Below are positions 39,764 through 48,959 of a stretch of DNA of 64,000 nt, piece after piece. Every line of letters starts with the position of its first letter. Positions within the stretch are counted from its first letter, which is position 1. The stretch is from Chitinophaga ginsengisegetis (GTDB lineage Bacteria > Bacteroidota > Bacteroidia > Chitinophagales > Chitinophagaceae): assembly GCF_900168065.1 (NCBI RefSeq), contig NZ_FUZZ01000003.1, positions 124,001 to 188,000 of the forward strand, written 5' to 3'. Below the pieces are notes generated by a model. It had not been told where the DNA came from. It was given only the letters and a program-made list of their open reading frames with translations, and made no database searches. The position numbers were made by a program, and so were the translations under genes.

Positions 39764-40810
39764 ATGATGAATGATATCCGGATAACACCCGTATCACCCG
39801 GGCTGAGAACTGCCTTACAGGATAAGATAGATCAGAAGACCAAGCCTCCCGGATCGCTGGGAAAACTGGAAGGACTTGCCTTGCAGGCCGGCATGGTACA
39901 AAATACACTGACGCCTTCCGTGAAGAATCCCGCTATCATTGTATTTGCAGGTGATCACGGCATTGCGGCGGATGGGCAGGTAAATCCTTTTCCACAAGCC
40001 GTTACCGCGCAGATGGTATATAACTTCCTGAATGGCGGCGCTGCTATCAATGTGTTCTGCCGGCAGCATCAGCTGGATCTGACAGTGGTAGATGCCGGGG
40101 TAAACCATGAGTTTGCGCCGCATCCGCAACTGAAAGACCGCAAAATGGGCATGGGCACACAAAACTTTCTGCATATGCCGGCCATGTCGCTGGACCAGTG
40201 TAAACTGGCTATGCAGGCGGGCGCCGCCGAAGTAAAGCTGCTCCACGAAAAAGATTGCAATGTGATTGGCTTTGGAGAAATGGGTATTGGCAATACCTCC
40301 GCGGCGTCGTTGCTGATGAGCCATTTTACGGGCATACCGGTGGCCGAATGCACCGGTGCGGGCACTGGCAGCAATGCGCAGCAACTGGCCCAAAAAAGAG
40401 CCATTCTGCAACAGGTAATGGCCAAACATGCATCGCCTCCATCGCCGGAACAGGCCCTCGCTACATTTGGCGGTTTTGAAATTGCCATGATCTGTGGCGC
40501 CATCCAACAGGCCGCCGCTTTAAAGATGCTGGTAGTGATAGATGGCTTTATTGTAACTGCCGCTTTGCTGGCTGCCGTGAAAATGCAACCCGCGGTGAAA
40601 GACTATTGCATCTTCGCGCATTGCTCTGAAGAAAAAGGACATAAAGCCATGCTGCAATATCTTGAAGTAGCGCCTTTGCTACAAATGGATATGCGTTTGG
40701 GAGAAGGTACCGGCGCCGCACTGGCAATTCCGCTGATCCGGAGCGCAGTAGCCTTCCTGGAAGAAATGGCCAGTTTTAACAGTGCACAGGTATCAAACCG
40801 TACGATATGA
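39764..40810 (+). CDS. cobT: Nicotinate-nucleotide--dimethylbenzimidazole phosphoribosyltransferase
   Basis: A 348-residue enzyme that makes alpha-ribazole-5'-phosphate. Motifs are KPPGSLGKLEGLALQ near the start, VFAGDHGIAADGQVNPFPQAVTAQMV, GFGEMGIGNTSAASLL, and CTGAGTG. The catalytic Glu lies in MRLGEGTGAALA close to the C-terminus. The length is standard. Either ATG of the start doublet 39764/39767 may be used. The TGA stop overlaps the cobS ATG, so the two are translationally coupled. Confidence 0.93.
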   Translation: MMNDIRITPVSPGLRTALQDKIDQKTKPPGSLGKLEGLALQAGMVQNTLTPSVKNPAIIVFAGDHGIAADGQVNPFPQAVTAQMVYNFLNGGAAINVFCRQHQLDLTVVDAGVNHEFAPHPQLKDRKMGMGTQNFLHMPAMSLDQCKLAMQAGAAEVKLLHEKDCNVIGFGEMGIGNTSAASLLMSHFTGIPVAECTGAGTGSNAQQLAQKRAILQQVMAKHASPPSPEQALATFGGFEIAMICGAIQQAAALKMLVVIDGFIVTAALLAAVKMQPAVKDYCIFAHCSEEKGHKAMLQYLEVAPLLQMDMRLGEGTGAALAIPLIRSAVAFLEEMASFNSAQVSNRTI

Positions 40811-41583
40811 AAAAACAGTGGCAGTTACTGCTAACCGCTATCATGTTCTATACGCGTATACACGTTCCCGTTAATACCCCCTATTCTCCGGAGATGCTCA
40901 GTAAAGCTACCCGCTATCTTCCACTGATAGGATGGATAACCGGCACGATTATGATAGGCGTGTTATACGTACTGGGCGGCATTGCCCCGCCGATGGTGAG
41001 CATCCTGCTGGCCATCATTGTGGGCGTATGGGTAACCGGCGCTTTTCATGAAGACGGATTTGCAGACATGTGTGATGGTTTCGGCGGCGGATGGACCAAA
41101 GAGAAAATCATGGAGATCATGAAAGACAGCCGCATTGGCACTTACGGGATGCTGGGACTGCTGCTGATCATGACGCTCAAGTACCTGTCGCTGCGGGAAC
41201 TGCCGCTGTATAAAGTTATGCTGGCTATTGCCAGTGCGCAGCCATTGAGCCGTTTTGTAGCGGTAACAGTGGTGTATACCCATAAATATGCCCGTGAAAA
41301 CGAAGACAGCAAAGCGAAGCCTATCGCCCAGGGCATTTCTTTGCCTGACCTGGGAATAGCCGCCATCTGGGGCTTTATTCCTTTTATTGCAGCGATGATT
41401 TACCTGCAAAACTATACCCTGCTGCTCACCATCCCTACTCTGATACTGGCCCGCTGGTACATGGTACGGCTCATGCAGAAGTGGATAGGCGGCTATACCG
41501 GCGATTGCCTGGGCGCCGTACAGCAGGTATCGGAAACTGTTATTTATTTATGCTTTTGTATTCTCACATGGAAATATATCTGA
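40807..41583 (+). CDS. cobS: Adenosylcobinamide-GDP ribazoletransferase
   Basis: A 258-residue integral membrane enzyme that joins alpha-ribazole phosphate to adenosylcobinamide-GDP. It has the metal-binding GAFHEDGFADMCDGFGGGWTKEKIMEIMKDSRIGTYG motif (about residues 77-113) and several helices. The C-terminal GGYTGDCLGAVQQVSETVIYL segment is also typical. Its start overlaps cobT and its end overlaps the phosphatase gene by 16 bases. Confidence 0.93.
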   Translation: MKKQWQLLLTAIMFYTRIHVPVNTPYSPEMLSKATRYLPLIGWITGTIMIGVLYVLGGIAPPMVSILLAIIVGVWVTGAFHEDGFADMCDGFGGGWTKEKIMEIMKDSRIGTYGMLGLLLIMTLKYLSLRELPLYKVMLAIASAQPLSRFVAVTVVYTHKYARENEDSKAKPIAQGISLPDLGIAAIWGFIPFIAAMIYLQNYTLLLTIPTLILARWYMVRLMQKWIGGYTGDCLGAVQQVSETVIYLCFCILTWKYI

Positions 41584-42125
41584 TCCGGCATACCACGCCG
41601 GCAATAGAAAGTGGTATTTGTTACGGTGCTTCCGATGTGGATGTGGCAGGCAGTTTTGATACCGAAGCAGCCCGTATAAAGCCGCTCCTGCCCTCCGGCC
41701 CTCTGGAGGTATACACCAGCCCTTTACAGCGCTGTGAGAAGCTTGCTGCCGCCTTATTTGGCAATAATTATATCAAAGACGACCGGTTAAAGGAAATGAA
41801 TTTTGGCAACTGGGAAATGCTGCCCTGGGATAACATCAGCAAAAATGCTTTAAGCAAATGGGCGGATAACGTGGTATTTGAGCACATTCCGGGCGGAGAA
41901 AGCTACGAAGAATTGTATAACCGGAGTATCGAGGTTTTGGAAGAAATAACCGCCTCGGGAAAGGATACAGTGCTGGTTACGCACGGCGGGGTGATTCGCT
42001 GTATTGTGGCGCATGTGACTGATACCCCGCTCGTGGATGCGTTCGACATTTCGGTGGATTATGGTCATATTTCGCATTTACAAGTGGAAAACGGGGAAGT
42101 AAAAGTGATATTTTCTAATCTGTAA
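41568..42125 (+). CDS. cobC: Alpha-ribazole phosphatase (histidine phosphatase family)
   Basis: A 185-residue protein; the start at 41568 (MEIYLIRHTTPAIESGICYGASDVDV) places the catalytic phosphate-loop LIRHT at residue 5 and overlaps cobS by 16 bases. The remaining motifs are VYTSPLQRCEKLAAAL, LKEMNFGNWEMLPWD, GGESYEELYNRS and the second His in VLVTHGGVIRCIVAH. It removes the phosphate from alpha-ribazole phosphate or adenosylcobalamin phosphate, the last step of the loop assembly. Confidence 0.87.
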   Translation: MEIYLIRHTTPAIESGICYGASDVDVAGSFDTEAARIKPLLPSGPLEVYTSPLQRCEKLAAALFGNNYIKDDRLKEMNFGNWEMLPWDNISKNALSKWADNVVFEHIPGGESYEELYNRSIEVLEEITASGKDTVLVTHGGVIRCIVAHVTDTPLVDAFDISVDYGHISHLQVENGEVKVIFSNL

Positions 42126-42254
42126 ATAATTGTCTTTAAATCAATTATATTAATATTTTTAAATATCTCCCTAAAAAACAAAAAAACTGGTAATTCGTGC
42201 TAACTTTATGTTTACATATACCATATATAAAAGCACATAATAAAATCTGTTATA

Positions 42255-42476
42255 ATGACAACATCTTTTCTGAACATCCCGCTTTTGTTTTTGCAGGAAA
42301 TAGGTATCAAAGAATTACTGCTGATAGCATTGGTAGTATTGTTATTGTTTGGTGGTAAGAAGATACCTGAGCTGATGCGTGGTTTGGGTAGCGGCATACG
42401 TGAATTTAAAGATGCCAAAGATGAACCATCAAAGAAAGGAACTAAAGCTGACGCGCCAGACGCCAAAGCGAACTAA
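42255..42476 (+). CDS. tatA: Twin-arginine translocase subunit TatA/TatE
   Basis: A 73-residue protein with one helix (IGIKELLLIALVVLLLFGGKKIPELMRGLGSGIREFKDAKDE). The FGGKKIPELMRGLG hinge and amphipathic helix match TatA; a preceding hydrophobic segment (MTTSFLNIPLLFLQE) is short. The tail is charged. It forms the pore-like part of the Tat export machinery. No tatC lies nearby. A terminator follows. Confidence 0.92.
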   Translation: MTTSFLNIPLLFLQEIGIKELLLIALVVLLLFGGKKIPELMRGLGSGIREFKDAKDEPSKKGTKADAPDAKAN

Positions 42477-42493
42477 ATTCCTGTTATAAAAAC

Positions 42494-42537
42494 AAAAGGC
42501 AAATTGCGCATTCAGCATGCACGATTTGCCTTTTTTT
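42494..42537 (+). terminator. Intrinsic terminator after tatA
   Basis: AAAAGGCAAAT (42494-42504) pairs with ATTTGCCTTTT (42524-42534) and is followed by T bases. The convergent MFS gene ends 20 bases beyond. Confidence 0.85.
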
Positions 42538-42556
42538 ATGCTTTAGCGGTCGGTAG

Positions 42557-43882
42557 TCAGGCCGCGATCTGTACTTCTCCTTCGAGGTTTGAAGCACTTT
42601 TATTGTTCACTGATTCATATCTTTTTTTAAAATACCAGGCGGATGCTATCATCATCACGATGCCGGTAACAGATACACCCAGTACTGCATCCATAAAAAA
42701 CTGGCTCCACGACAAAGCCATACCACTGAAGTTTTTAAACAACATCACCAACACACTTCCCAGGTAGCCAAAAGAATCTGCCACATAAATTACAAACCCT
42801 ACATTGCTTACGTATTTAAACACCGCGATCAAACGTTCAAAGAAAATACAGTTAAACGGAATGTATCCCATATACAATCCCAATCCGGTTAAAGTCATCC
42901 ACCATACCGGGTCCAGCCGGTGCTGCTTGTATAGTAATGTGCTGATCAATGCTACCAGGAAACCTGTGATCACAATAAAGTGATTCAGCATAAAGGCATG
43001 GAAATTATTCTTCACAAATACCAGTAATCCCATAATCACAATGATCGCCAAAGACACAGGAATTTCTGTTTGGGTGAAGATGCCGGCCTGGGTACCATAA
43101 CCGAGATCTTTCCAGATATCTGCCGCGAAATTATCACGCATATCCCTTAACACCGTGAGCAACACATAGCTGGCAATCAACAACACCAACCCTGGTAAGA
43201 AAGTATGGAGAAAAGCTTTTCTTTCCGGTTTATTCATAGGCGCACGGCGTGTTCTCAATTGCTCATCTGCCGCTGTGGGAGGCGGTATCTGTTCCAGCAA
43301 CAATATGCATATCATGATAGGCACTATAAATACAAGCCCTGTGATAAAAGGCATCCAGTATTCTGTGACGTGCCAGTTCACCACTGTCATTTTTCCCACC
43401 GACTTCACAAATCCGGAGGAAAAAATAAAGCTGACCGACAACACCGCTCCCATGAATTCCGTACTGCGCCTGCCTTCCAGGTAACTGAACACCAGTCCCC
43501 AGATCATGCCCAGCGGAAACCCGTTAAGAAATAGGAACACGATGTTATACGGCGCCGGCACCACTGCAAAACCCAACAGGGCCAGCCATGCAATTCCTAT
43601 CAGCACCATAATGCTCTGCGCCCGTTTATTCCCTTTCATTTCCGCGATGAAGCGGATGCCGTAAAATTTACTGCATGCATAACCAATTGTTTGCGTAATT
43701 ACCAGCCAGATCTTATAATCAATCCCCAGGAAAGTAACACCCTCAAAGATACCCGCTGTAAAGGGTTTACGAAAAGCATACATGCAGGAATAAGTACCAA
43801 AGGCCACCAGGGCGGCATACAATGAAAATGTAACATGATGTGCATGCTGCAACCGCTTCTGTATCCAGGTGATATTCAACAT
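42557..43882 (-). CDS. DUF5690 family MFS-like transporter
   Basis: A 441-residue membrane protein of about twelve helices. The start at 43882 (MLNITWIQKRLQHAHHV) is chosen because the upstream codons lie across the -7 box. Characteristic segments are YSCMYAFRKPFTAGIFEGVTFLGIDYKIWLVITQTIGYACSKFYGIRFIAEM and FPLGMIWGLVFSYLEGRRSTEFMGAVLSVSFIFSSG, which define the DUF5690 family within the major facilitator superfamily. Its promoter carries the same two-part operator as susC, so it likely moves the SusC/SusD substrate across the inner membrane. Confidence 0.8.
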   Translation of the reverse strand: MLNITWIQKRLQHAHHVTFSLYAALVAFGTYSCMYAFRKPFTAGIFEGVTFLGIDYKIWLVITQTIGYACSKFYGIRFIAEMKGNKRAQSIMVLIGIAWLALLGFAVVPAPYNIVFLFLNGFPLGMIWGLVFSYLEGRRSTEFMGAVLSVSFIFSSGFVKSVGKMTVVNWHVTEYWMPFITGLVFIVPIMICILLLEQIPPPTAADEQLRTRRAPMNKPERKAFLHTFLPGLVLLIASYVLLTVLRDMRDNFAADIWKDLGYGTQAGIFTQTEIPVSLAIIVIMGLLVFVKNNFHAFMLNHFIVITGFLVALISTLLYKQHRLDPVWWMTLTGLGLYMGYIPFNCIFFERLIAVFKYVSNVGFVIYVADSFGYLGSVLVMLFKNFSGMALSWSQFFMDAVLGVSVTGIVMMIASAWYFKKRYESVNNKSASNLEGEVQIAA

Positions 43883-43902
43883 CGTAAACAAATGGTTTGG
43901 GA

Positions 43903-43963
43903 CAAAGGTGCGGGTCTTATGTAAACACAATGTTAACAAATGCTGAACTTAATGTTAAGTATA
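43903..43963 (-). promoter_or_regulatory. Shared two-part operator and promoter of DUF5690 gene
   Basis: On the plus strand AATGTTAAC begins at 43929 and TAATGTTAAGTAT at 43950. The AATGTTAA cores are 22 bases apart, and the -7-type CAAAG (43903-43907) ends 21 bases before the first core. Cores, spacing and distance to CAAAG are identical to the susC promoter. The promoter-proximal core sits at the expected -33 position. Confidence 0.75.
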
Positions 43964-43975
43964 GTTAAACATATG

Positions 43976-44009
43976 TAAACAAACAACGGCCCTCTTCCGG
44001 AGGGCCGTT
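43976..44009 (-). terminator. Intrinsic terminator after susD
   Basis: AACGGCCCTC (43985-43994) and GAGGGCCGTT (44000-44009) form a 10-bp GC-rich stem with loop TTCCG; on the minus strand it is followed by a T-rich tail. It separates SusD from the DUF5690 promoter. Confidence 0.85.
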
Positions 44010-44032
44010 AACTATAAAAAAGGGATTTCAGT

Positions 44033-45619
44033 TTACTTCAGCAGCCACATATCCGCGTTGATATCATCTGTAGTACCGCCAAACTGGCTCTTCAATGAAG
44101 CCGTCCAGTTGATAGTATTGGAAGAGCGATCGGAATCCGGATATTTGAAACGTTTAGGAATAATACCACTGTTACCTGTACCTGAGCCTACACTGAAAGT
44201 AGGTACACCGGTTCTTCTCCAGTTGATATAAGCCTCCCAGCCGGAGTTTTCAAAAAAGGCCAGGTACTTCTGTGTGAGGATCTGTGCAAGCCCCTGTGCA
44301 TTGTTGCCTTTATACTGTACGTTCGCCTGCTTATAATAAACGTTTTCAAAGTCGAAAGGCACATCATAACGTTGACCATTATACGTTTTAGTGATGACGC
44401 CCGCAGCTTCAGCCGGGATACCATAAAAAACGAGAGATGCTTTGATTCCTTTTTTATACCAGGCTTCCGCATCTGCAGTAATCCAGCCGCGGTTAGCCGC
44501 TTCTGCCAGGTTAAAGCACAGCTCCGGGAACCCAAGCAATACACCAGGCTCAGCTGCATAACTGCTGTAGTAGCGGCTGCGGCTCCGAACAGAATATACA
44601 GCATTGTTTACGTCAGACATTTTTGAAGACATATTATCCAGGCTTTCACCAGAAGCGGCGCCCACATAAGCAGTGATATCTGCCGGTGACTTACCCATCT
44701 TATTCACCTGTTCGGTGGCCGGTTCCGCAGTTACGTATGCACGCGGATCATTAAACGCTACCAGGGTATTGAGGTAAGTGGCAGACATATTATACCGCGT
44801 AGCATCAAAGCCCAGGTTATCCGGATTGGACGGATATTTATTGATGTTGTTGTAGATAAACTGCAGGTTCTGATCAGATGATTCCATCAGTGGATATTTA
44901 GCAGGATTGCTAACAATATCTTTAAACTGCTGTGCTACTTTCAGATCGGCATCCGCTGTTTTTTTACTTAAAGTAATGAGCACACGTAAACGGAAAGTAT
45001 TTACAGCACGCTGCCATTTGCCGAGGTCATTTCCATAATAGAAGTCCCCTTTTAACAGCTGCCCTTCTGCGGTATTACTTTTATCCGGATTGGCAATCTG
45101 CTGCCCCAGCTGTGTGTTGGCTTCATCCAGCCATTGCAGGATCTGAACAAAAATTTTCTTCTGTTCATCATATGCAGGCGTCAGATTGTCTTTCCCCTGT
45201 AATGCATCTTTCATTGGTAAATCTCCTACCAGGTTGGTCATACGATAAAAGAACCAGGCCCGGAAAAACTTGCCTAATGCCGAATACGGATTCACTGCCT
45301 GTCCGCCTAAACGGGTGGCTTCCGCTTCCATTTTCTGCACGTTGGTCATGCTGTAATAACTGTCAAGATCTCCACCGCCCCAGTCGTAACGCTGATCACC
45401 ATAGTAGTTATAGTTACAGCAGTCGAACTGGTTCCAGCGCATCACATTGCTCCAGGGTTTATCCTTATTCATATCCGCCAGCACACCGCCCAACACCAGG
45501 CTGGGAGGAGTTTGTGAAGGCTTGTTGGTGTTGATGGCATAGTCATCATACTTCTTATTACAGCTACTGAGTACAGCACCTGTTAAAGCAATGAAGGTTA
45601 ATATTTTGAAAGATTTCAT
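44033..45619 (-). CDS. SusD/RagB-type nutrient-binding lipoprotein
   Basis: A 528-residue surface lipoprotein; ATG 45619 begins the signal MKSFKILTFIALTGAVLSSC with lipobox LSSC. The mature start KKYDDYAINTNKPSQTPPSLVLGGVLADM follows the SusD-like group-2 pattern (NxNP...). TPR-type helices follow (ALGKFFRAWFFYRMTNLVGDLPMKDAL; FPELCFNLAEAANRGWI) and a C-terminal region with GWEAYINWRRTGVPTF. It caps the SusC barrel and binds the substrate, probably a glycan or glycopeptide. 26 bases separate it from susC, so they form one unit. Confidence 0.9.
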   Translation of the reverse strand: MKSFKILTFIALTGAVLSSCNKKYDDYAINTNKPSQTPPSLVLGGVLADMNKDKPWSNVMRWNQFDCCNYNYYGDQRYDWGGGDLDSYYSMTNVQKMEAEATRLGGQAVNPYSALGKFFRAWFFYRMTNLVGDLPMKDALQGKDNLTPAYDEQKKIFVQILQWLDEANTQLGQQIANPDKSNTAEGQLLKGDFYYGNDLGKWQRAVNTFRLRVLITLSKKTADADLKVAQQFKDIVSNPAKYPLMESSDQNLQFIYNNINKYPSNPDNLGFDATRYNMSATYLNTLVAFNDPRAYVTAEPATEQVNKMGKSPADITAYVGAASGESLDNMSSKMSDVNNAVYSVRSRSRYYSSYAAEPGVLLGFPELCFNLAEAANRGWITADAEAWYKKGIKASLVFYGIPAEAAGVITKTYNGQRYDVPFDFENVYYKQANVQYKGNNAQGLAQILTQKYLAFFENSGWEAYINWRRTGVPTFSVGSGTGNSGIIPKRFKYPDSDRSSNTINWTASLKSQFGGTTDDINADMWLLK

Positions 45620-45645
45620 ACAATACATTGTTTTAAAGTGACAGA

Positions 45646-48600
45646 TCAGAAGCTGAGGTTGATATTAAAGCCATATCTCTTCGTGGTAGGCGTTTGCAGG
45701 GTAGAAGAGCCCTGGTCTGCACCCGGATACTGATCGAGATCCACATCTTTATTTTTTGCAAAATAGAGCAGGTTCCTGCCTACAAAAGATATATTGGCTG
45801 ATCTGATAAAAGAGCCTCTCAGTATGGTCTGCGGCAGCGCATAACCGATAGTTACCTCACGCAGCTTTGCAAATGTTTTGCTGATCAGGTTTGCTTCGTT
45901 GGTTCTGTAATACACGCTGATATAATCCTGCAGGAATGTTTTAGTGGTATTGGCTCCATACTGCAGTTTATCGTAGTTGGTAATATTACCGTTGTTATCA
46001 TACTGGATAGGTACGTTGTTATTCACCACCACGCCCTGGCCCAGGTAAGATTTCACACCTTTATAATCCTGGTAGCGGGCCTCGCCCATCGCGCCTTCTG
46101 TAGTAAGGATATTACGTCCGCCACGGAAAGTTTGCTGCTGGATATAATCGATCATGTTGCCACCTACACGGCCGTCGAACTGGAAACTGAGGCTGACGCC
46201 TTTATAGCTGAAGCTATTGTTGATACCCCAAACCCAGTCGGCACTCGCGTTACCGAGAAACTGTTGTGTTGGATTCACTACCGGGCGGCCATCTGTACCG
46301 TTAATGATTTGTCCGTCGGCAGCTCTTACGAACTTGGTACCGTAAATCTTATCTACGCGGTCACCCACGCCTACAAAGGCATTCAGCTTATCTTCCCCGT
46401 CGTAGATCTTTGTATATTTTTCCTGGAAGGTTGACCAGTTAGCGGTGACGTTCCAGTTAAGACCATTTGGATTCCTGAGAGGACTGCCATTCAGGGTTAC
46501 TTCATAACCTGTTTTACGGGTGTTTACGCCGTTGATCCGGTTCTTTGCATAACCGGTAGAACTTGGAATAATTACATCATAGATCTGCGGGCCATTCTGA
46601 CTGGTAAAATAAGTACCGTCAATGCCTATACGATTTTTCAGGAAACGGATATCCACGCCTGTTTCCACCACCTTGCTGGCGAATGGCTTCAGGTCAGGAT
46701 TGGCAATAGTTTGTGAGATATAGGCGCCTGCCTGGTTCTGATAAACCGGGGCAACATTATAGAAAGAAGTGTTGTAAATAGGACCATCATAAGACGACTG
46801 GTACTCAGAGCCATATCCCAGCGGGTAAGTAGCCAGCGGCGTAGCGCCGATAGTAGCCTGTGTAAAACCTCCCTTTACGTTAGCATAGGAGCCGCGCAGC
46901 TTCAGGAAGGAAACCACTTCCGGCAGTTGTATATAATCTGACAACACGGTACTAACGGCAACAGATGGGTAAGAATACACATTATTCTGTGTCGGCAGGT
47001 TAGATGACTTATCGAGACGGTCTGTTAAGGAGATGGTGGCATATTTACCCAGGTCGATATCTATATAACCATAAGCGCTCAACACCAGCATAGGTGCGTA
47101 GTAGTTGGTGGCAAATAATGGATCGCGGCTGTTGGCAAATCCGTACCATCCTGGTGCATTCAGGTAACCGGTGGATACGTAGCTGGAGTTATACCGGTAA
47201 GAGCGTGCATTACCGCCTACAGAAGCGTGGATGCCGATCTTATTGGGGAAAGTATTGGTATAAGACAACAGTACATCCGTGTTATTTTCAAACATGCTGC
47301 GTTTGTCTTCCCGGTAGTCGCCTTTCCCTTCTTCACGGCCATAGGGATGTGCAGAGAAGGGCACTTTTTCGTTCCTCATCAGATCGTAGGTAGTGATCTG
47401 TGTGCGGGCCAGCAGTTCCAGTTTATCGCTGAACTTGTAGTTCAGTTTTGCATAGCCGTTTACATCTGTTTTATAGTGTCCGCGTAACCATTCGTAGGTC
47501 ATGAACCAGGGGTTATGATAGCGTTGGTATTCCGCGTAAATAGATTGGATACCTTCTTTGCCCGGCTGCCAGTAGCTGCGCATGTCATCCATGCTCCAGT
47601 CGGCGCCCGCCCATATCAGGGTGTTATAAATAATACTGTTGGGGCCGTAGGTTACATCCGGGAAATTGTTGGAGTACTGGCGGTTATAGTTCATGTAGGC
47701 ATCCAGTCGTAGCCGGGAGTTGAAGTTATAACCTGCGGAGATATTGAAATTGGTAATGTTCAGCGATGTATTCGGTACAATTCCTTTCTGGTAGGAATGC
47801 GACAGGGAGAAGCGCAGATCGGCTTTTTCTGTGTGGGAAGATACCGCGATATTATTGGTGCTGAGCATACCTGTTTGGAGGAAGCGTTGCAGGTTGTTTT
47901 TACCGCGGGCGATCCAGGGGGTACCGGTACGTTTACCTGTTGCCGGATCTACCGGGCTATCGTACTGAGGGATGAGCTGACCTTCGAATTTAGGGCCCCA
48001 TACATCATAGTCGCCGTCGTTGGTTCCACCACCTTTACCATCTACAAAAGCATATTTACCATGATCGCCGGGACCGTATTCATCCTGTACTTTTGGGATG
48101 GCATTGAATCCTTTTTCGAACATGGTACTGGAGTTAAAATCAATAGAAAGGCCGCGCTTATCTTTTGTTCCTTTTTTGGTGGTGATCATGATGGCGCCAT
48201 TGAGGCCACGGGAGCCATATAACGCGGAAGCAGTTACCCCTTTCAGTACGGTATAGCTTTCAATATCATCGGGAGAAATATTCCAGGTATCAGAATTAAT
48301 GGGCACGCCATCTACTACATACAAACCTATATTATTACCGCGGAGCAATACCAGCGGGGCCGACAGCAGTTCTGCAGAAGCGCCTACCGTGAGGCCGGCC
48401 ACTTTACCTGCCAAACCATTCACCGGGTTGGGTTCCCGGGCTTTGATCAGATCCGCTCCTTTTACTTCCTGTACAGAATAACCTACTCTTTTTACTTCTT
48501 TTCGTATACCCAATGCCGTTACTACTACTTCGTCGAGGGCTTTTTTATCCGGCTGGAGGATAATGGTTACGTCCGAAGCACCTTTCAATGCGTATTGTTC

Positions 48601-48858
48601 GGGCAGGAAGCCAATAAAACTAACCTGGAGGATGTCGGTACTGGCTGCAGAGATAACAAAGCTACCGGTGGCATCGGTAACAGCGCCGCGATTGGCGCCT
48701 TTTACTTTAACGGTGGCTCCGATTACCGGCTGGCGGTCGTCGCCTGCGATAACCTTTCCCGTAATTGCCTGCTGGGCATGTACAGATAGGGTGATGAATA
48801 GCAGCAATAACATGGCGCATAGCTGCCTTTTGAGCGCCCGATGTAGATTTGATTGCAT
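45646..48858 (-). CDS. SusC/RagA-type TonB-linked outer membrane transporter
   Basis: A 1070-residue outer-membrane transporter with signal peptide (MQSNLHRALKRQLCAMLLLLFITLSVHAQ). An N-terminal carboxypeptidase-regulatory-like domain follows (ITGKVIAGDDRQPVIGATVKVKGANRGAVTDATGSFVI), then the SusC TonB box region LDEVVVTALGIRKEVKRVGYSVQEV, the plug with GLYVVDGVPINSDTWNISPDDIESYTVLKGVTASALYGSRGLNGAIMITTKKG, and the C-terminal barrel ending NINLSF. It imports the SusD-captured ligand with TonB energy. No glycoside hydrolase gene is adjacent, so the substrate cannot be told. Confidence 0.94.
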   Translation of the reverse strand: MQSNLHRALKRQLCAMLLLLFITLSVHAQQAITGKVIAGDDRQPVIGATVKVKGANRGAVTDATGSFVISAASTDILQVSFIGFLPEQYALKGASDVTIILQPDKKALDEVVVTALGIRKEVKRVGYSVQEVKGADLIKAREPNPVNGLAGKVAGLTVGASAELLSAPLVLLRGNNIGLYVVDGVPINSDTWNISPDDIESYTVLKGVTASALYGSRGLNGAIMITTKKGTKDKRGLSIDFNSSTMFEKGFNAIPKVQDEYGPGDHGKYAFVDGKGGGTNDGDYDVWGPKFEGQLIPQYDSPVDPATGKRTGTPWIARGKNNLQRFLQTGMLSTNNIAVSSHTEKADLRFSLSHSYQKGIVPNTSLNITNFNISAGYNFNSRLRLDAYMNYNRQYSNNFPDVTYGPNSIIYNTLIWAGADWSMDDMRSYWQPGKEGIQSIYAEYQRYHNPWFMTYEWLRGHYKTDVNGYAKLNYKFSDKLELLARTQITTYDLMRNEKVPFSAHPYGREEGKGDYREDKRSMFENNTDVLLSYTNTFPNKIGIHASVGGNARSYRYNSSYVSTGYLNAPGWYGFANSRDPLFATNYYAPMLVLSAYGYIDIDLGKYATISLTDRLDKSSNLPTQNNVYSYPSVAVSTVLSDYIQLPEVVSFLKLRGSYANVKGGFTQATIGATPLATYPLGYGSEYQSSYDGPIYNTSFYNVAPVYQNQAGAYISQTIANPDLKPFASKVVETGVDIRFLKNRIGIDGTYFTSQNGPQIYDVIIPSSTGYAKNRINGVNTRKTGYEVTLNGSPLRNPNGLNWNVTANWSTFQEKYTKIYDGEDKLNAFVGVGDRVDKIYGTKFVRAADGQIINGTDGRPVVNPTQQFLGNASADWVWGINNSFSYKGVSLSFQFDGRVGGNMIDYIQQQTFRGGRNILTTEGAMGEARYQDYKGVKSYLGQGVVVNNNVPIQYDNNGNITNYDKLQYGANTTKTFLQDYISVYYRTNEANLISKTFAKLREVTIGYALPQTILRGSFIRSANISFVGRNLLYFAKNKDVDLDQYPGADQGSSTLQTPTTKRYGFNINLSF

Positions 48859-48890
48859 GTAAAAGTAGGTTTGGGTAAATTATTTACATG

Positions 48891-48951
48891 CAAAGTTTAG
48901 AATCCTATGTGACCGGAATGTTAACCTATACTAAATTTAATGTTAAGTATT
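48891..48951 (-). promoter_or_regulatory. Shared two-part operator and promoter of susC
   Basis: AATGTTAAC begins at 48917 and TAATGTTAAGTAT at 48938; the AATGTTAA cores are 22 bases apart and the first is 21 bases from CAAAG (48891-48895; TAAACTTTG on the minus strand). The same architecture occurs at 43903-43963. Each core is a near-palindrome (TTAAnnTTAA type). The XRE-cupin regulator encoded immediately upstream is the likely ligand. Confidence 0.75.
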
Positions 48952-48959
48952 TGTAATCC

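Noticed and set aside
39815..40507. 230-codon antisense frame inside cobT
   Set aside because: It is the shadow of a strongly conserved CobT coding sequence; the protein has no recognisable motif.
42126..42254. Possible small gene between cobC and tatA
   Set aside because: The stretch is very AT-rich, without an open frame of note; it serves as the tatA promoter region.
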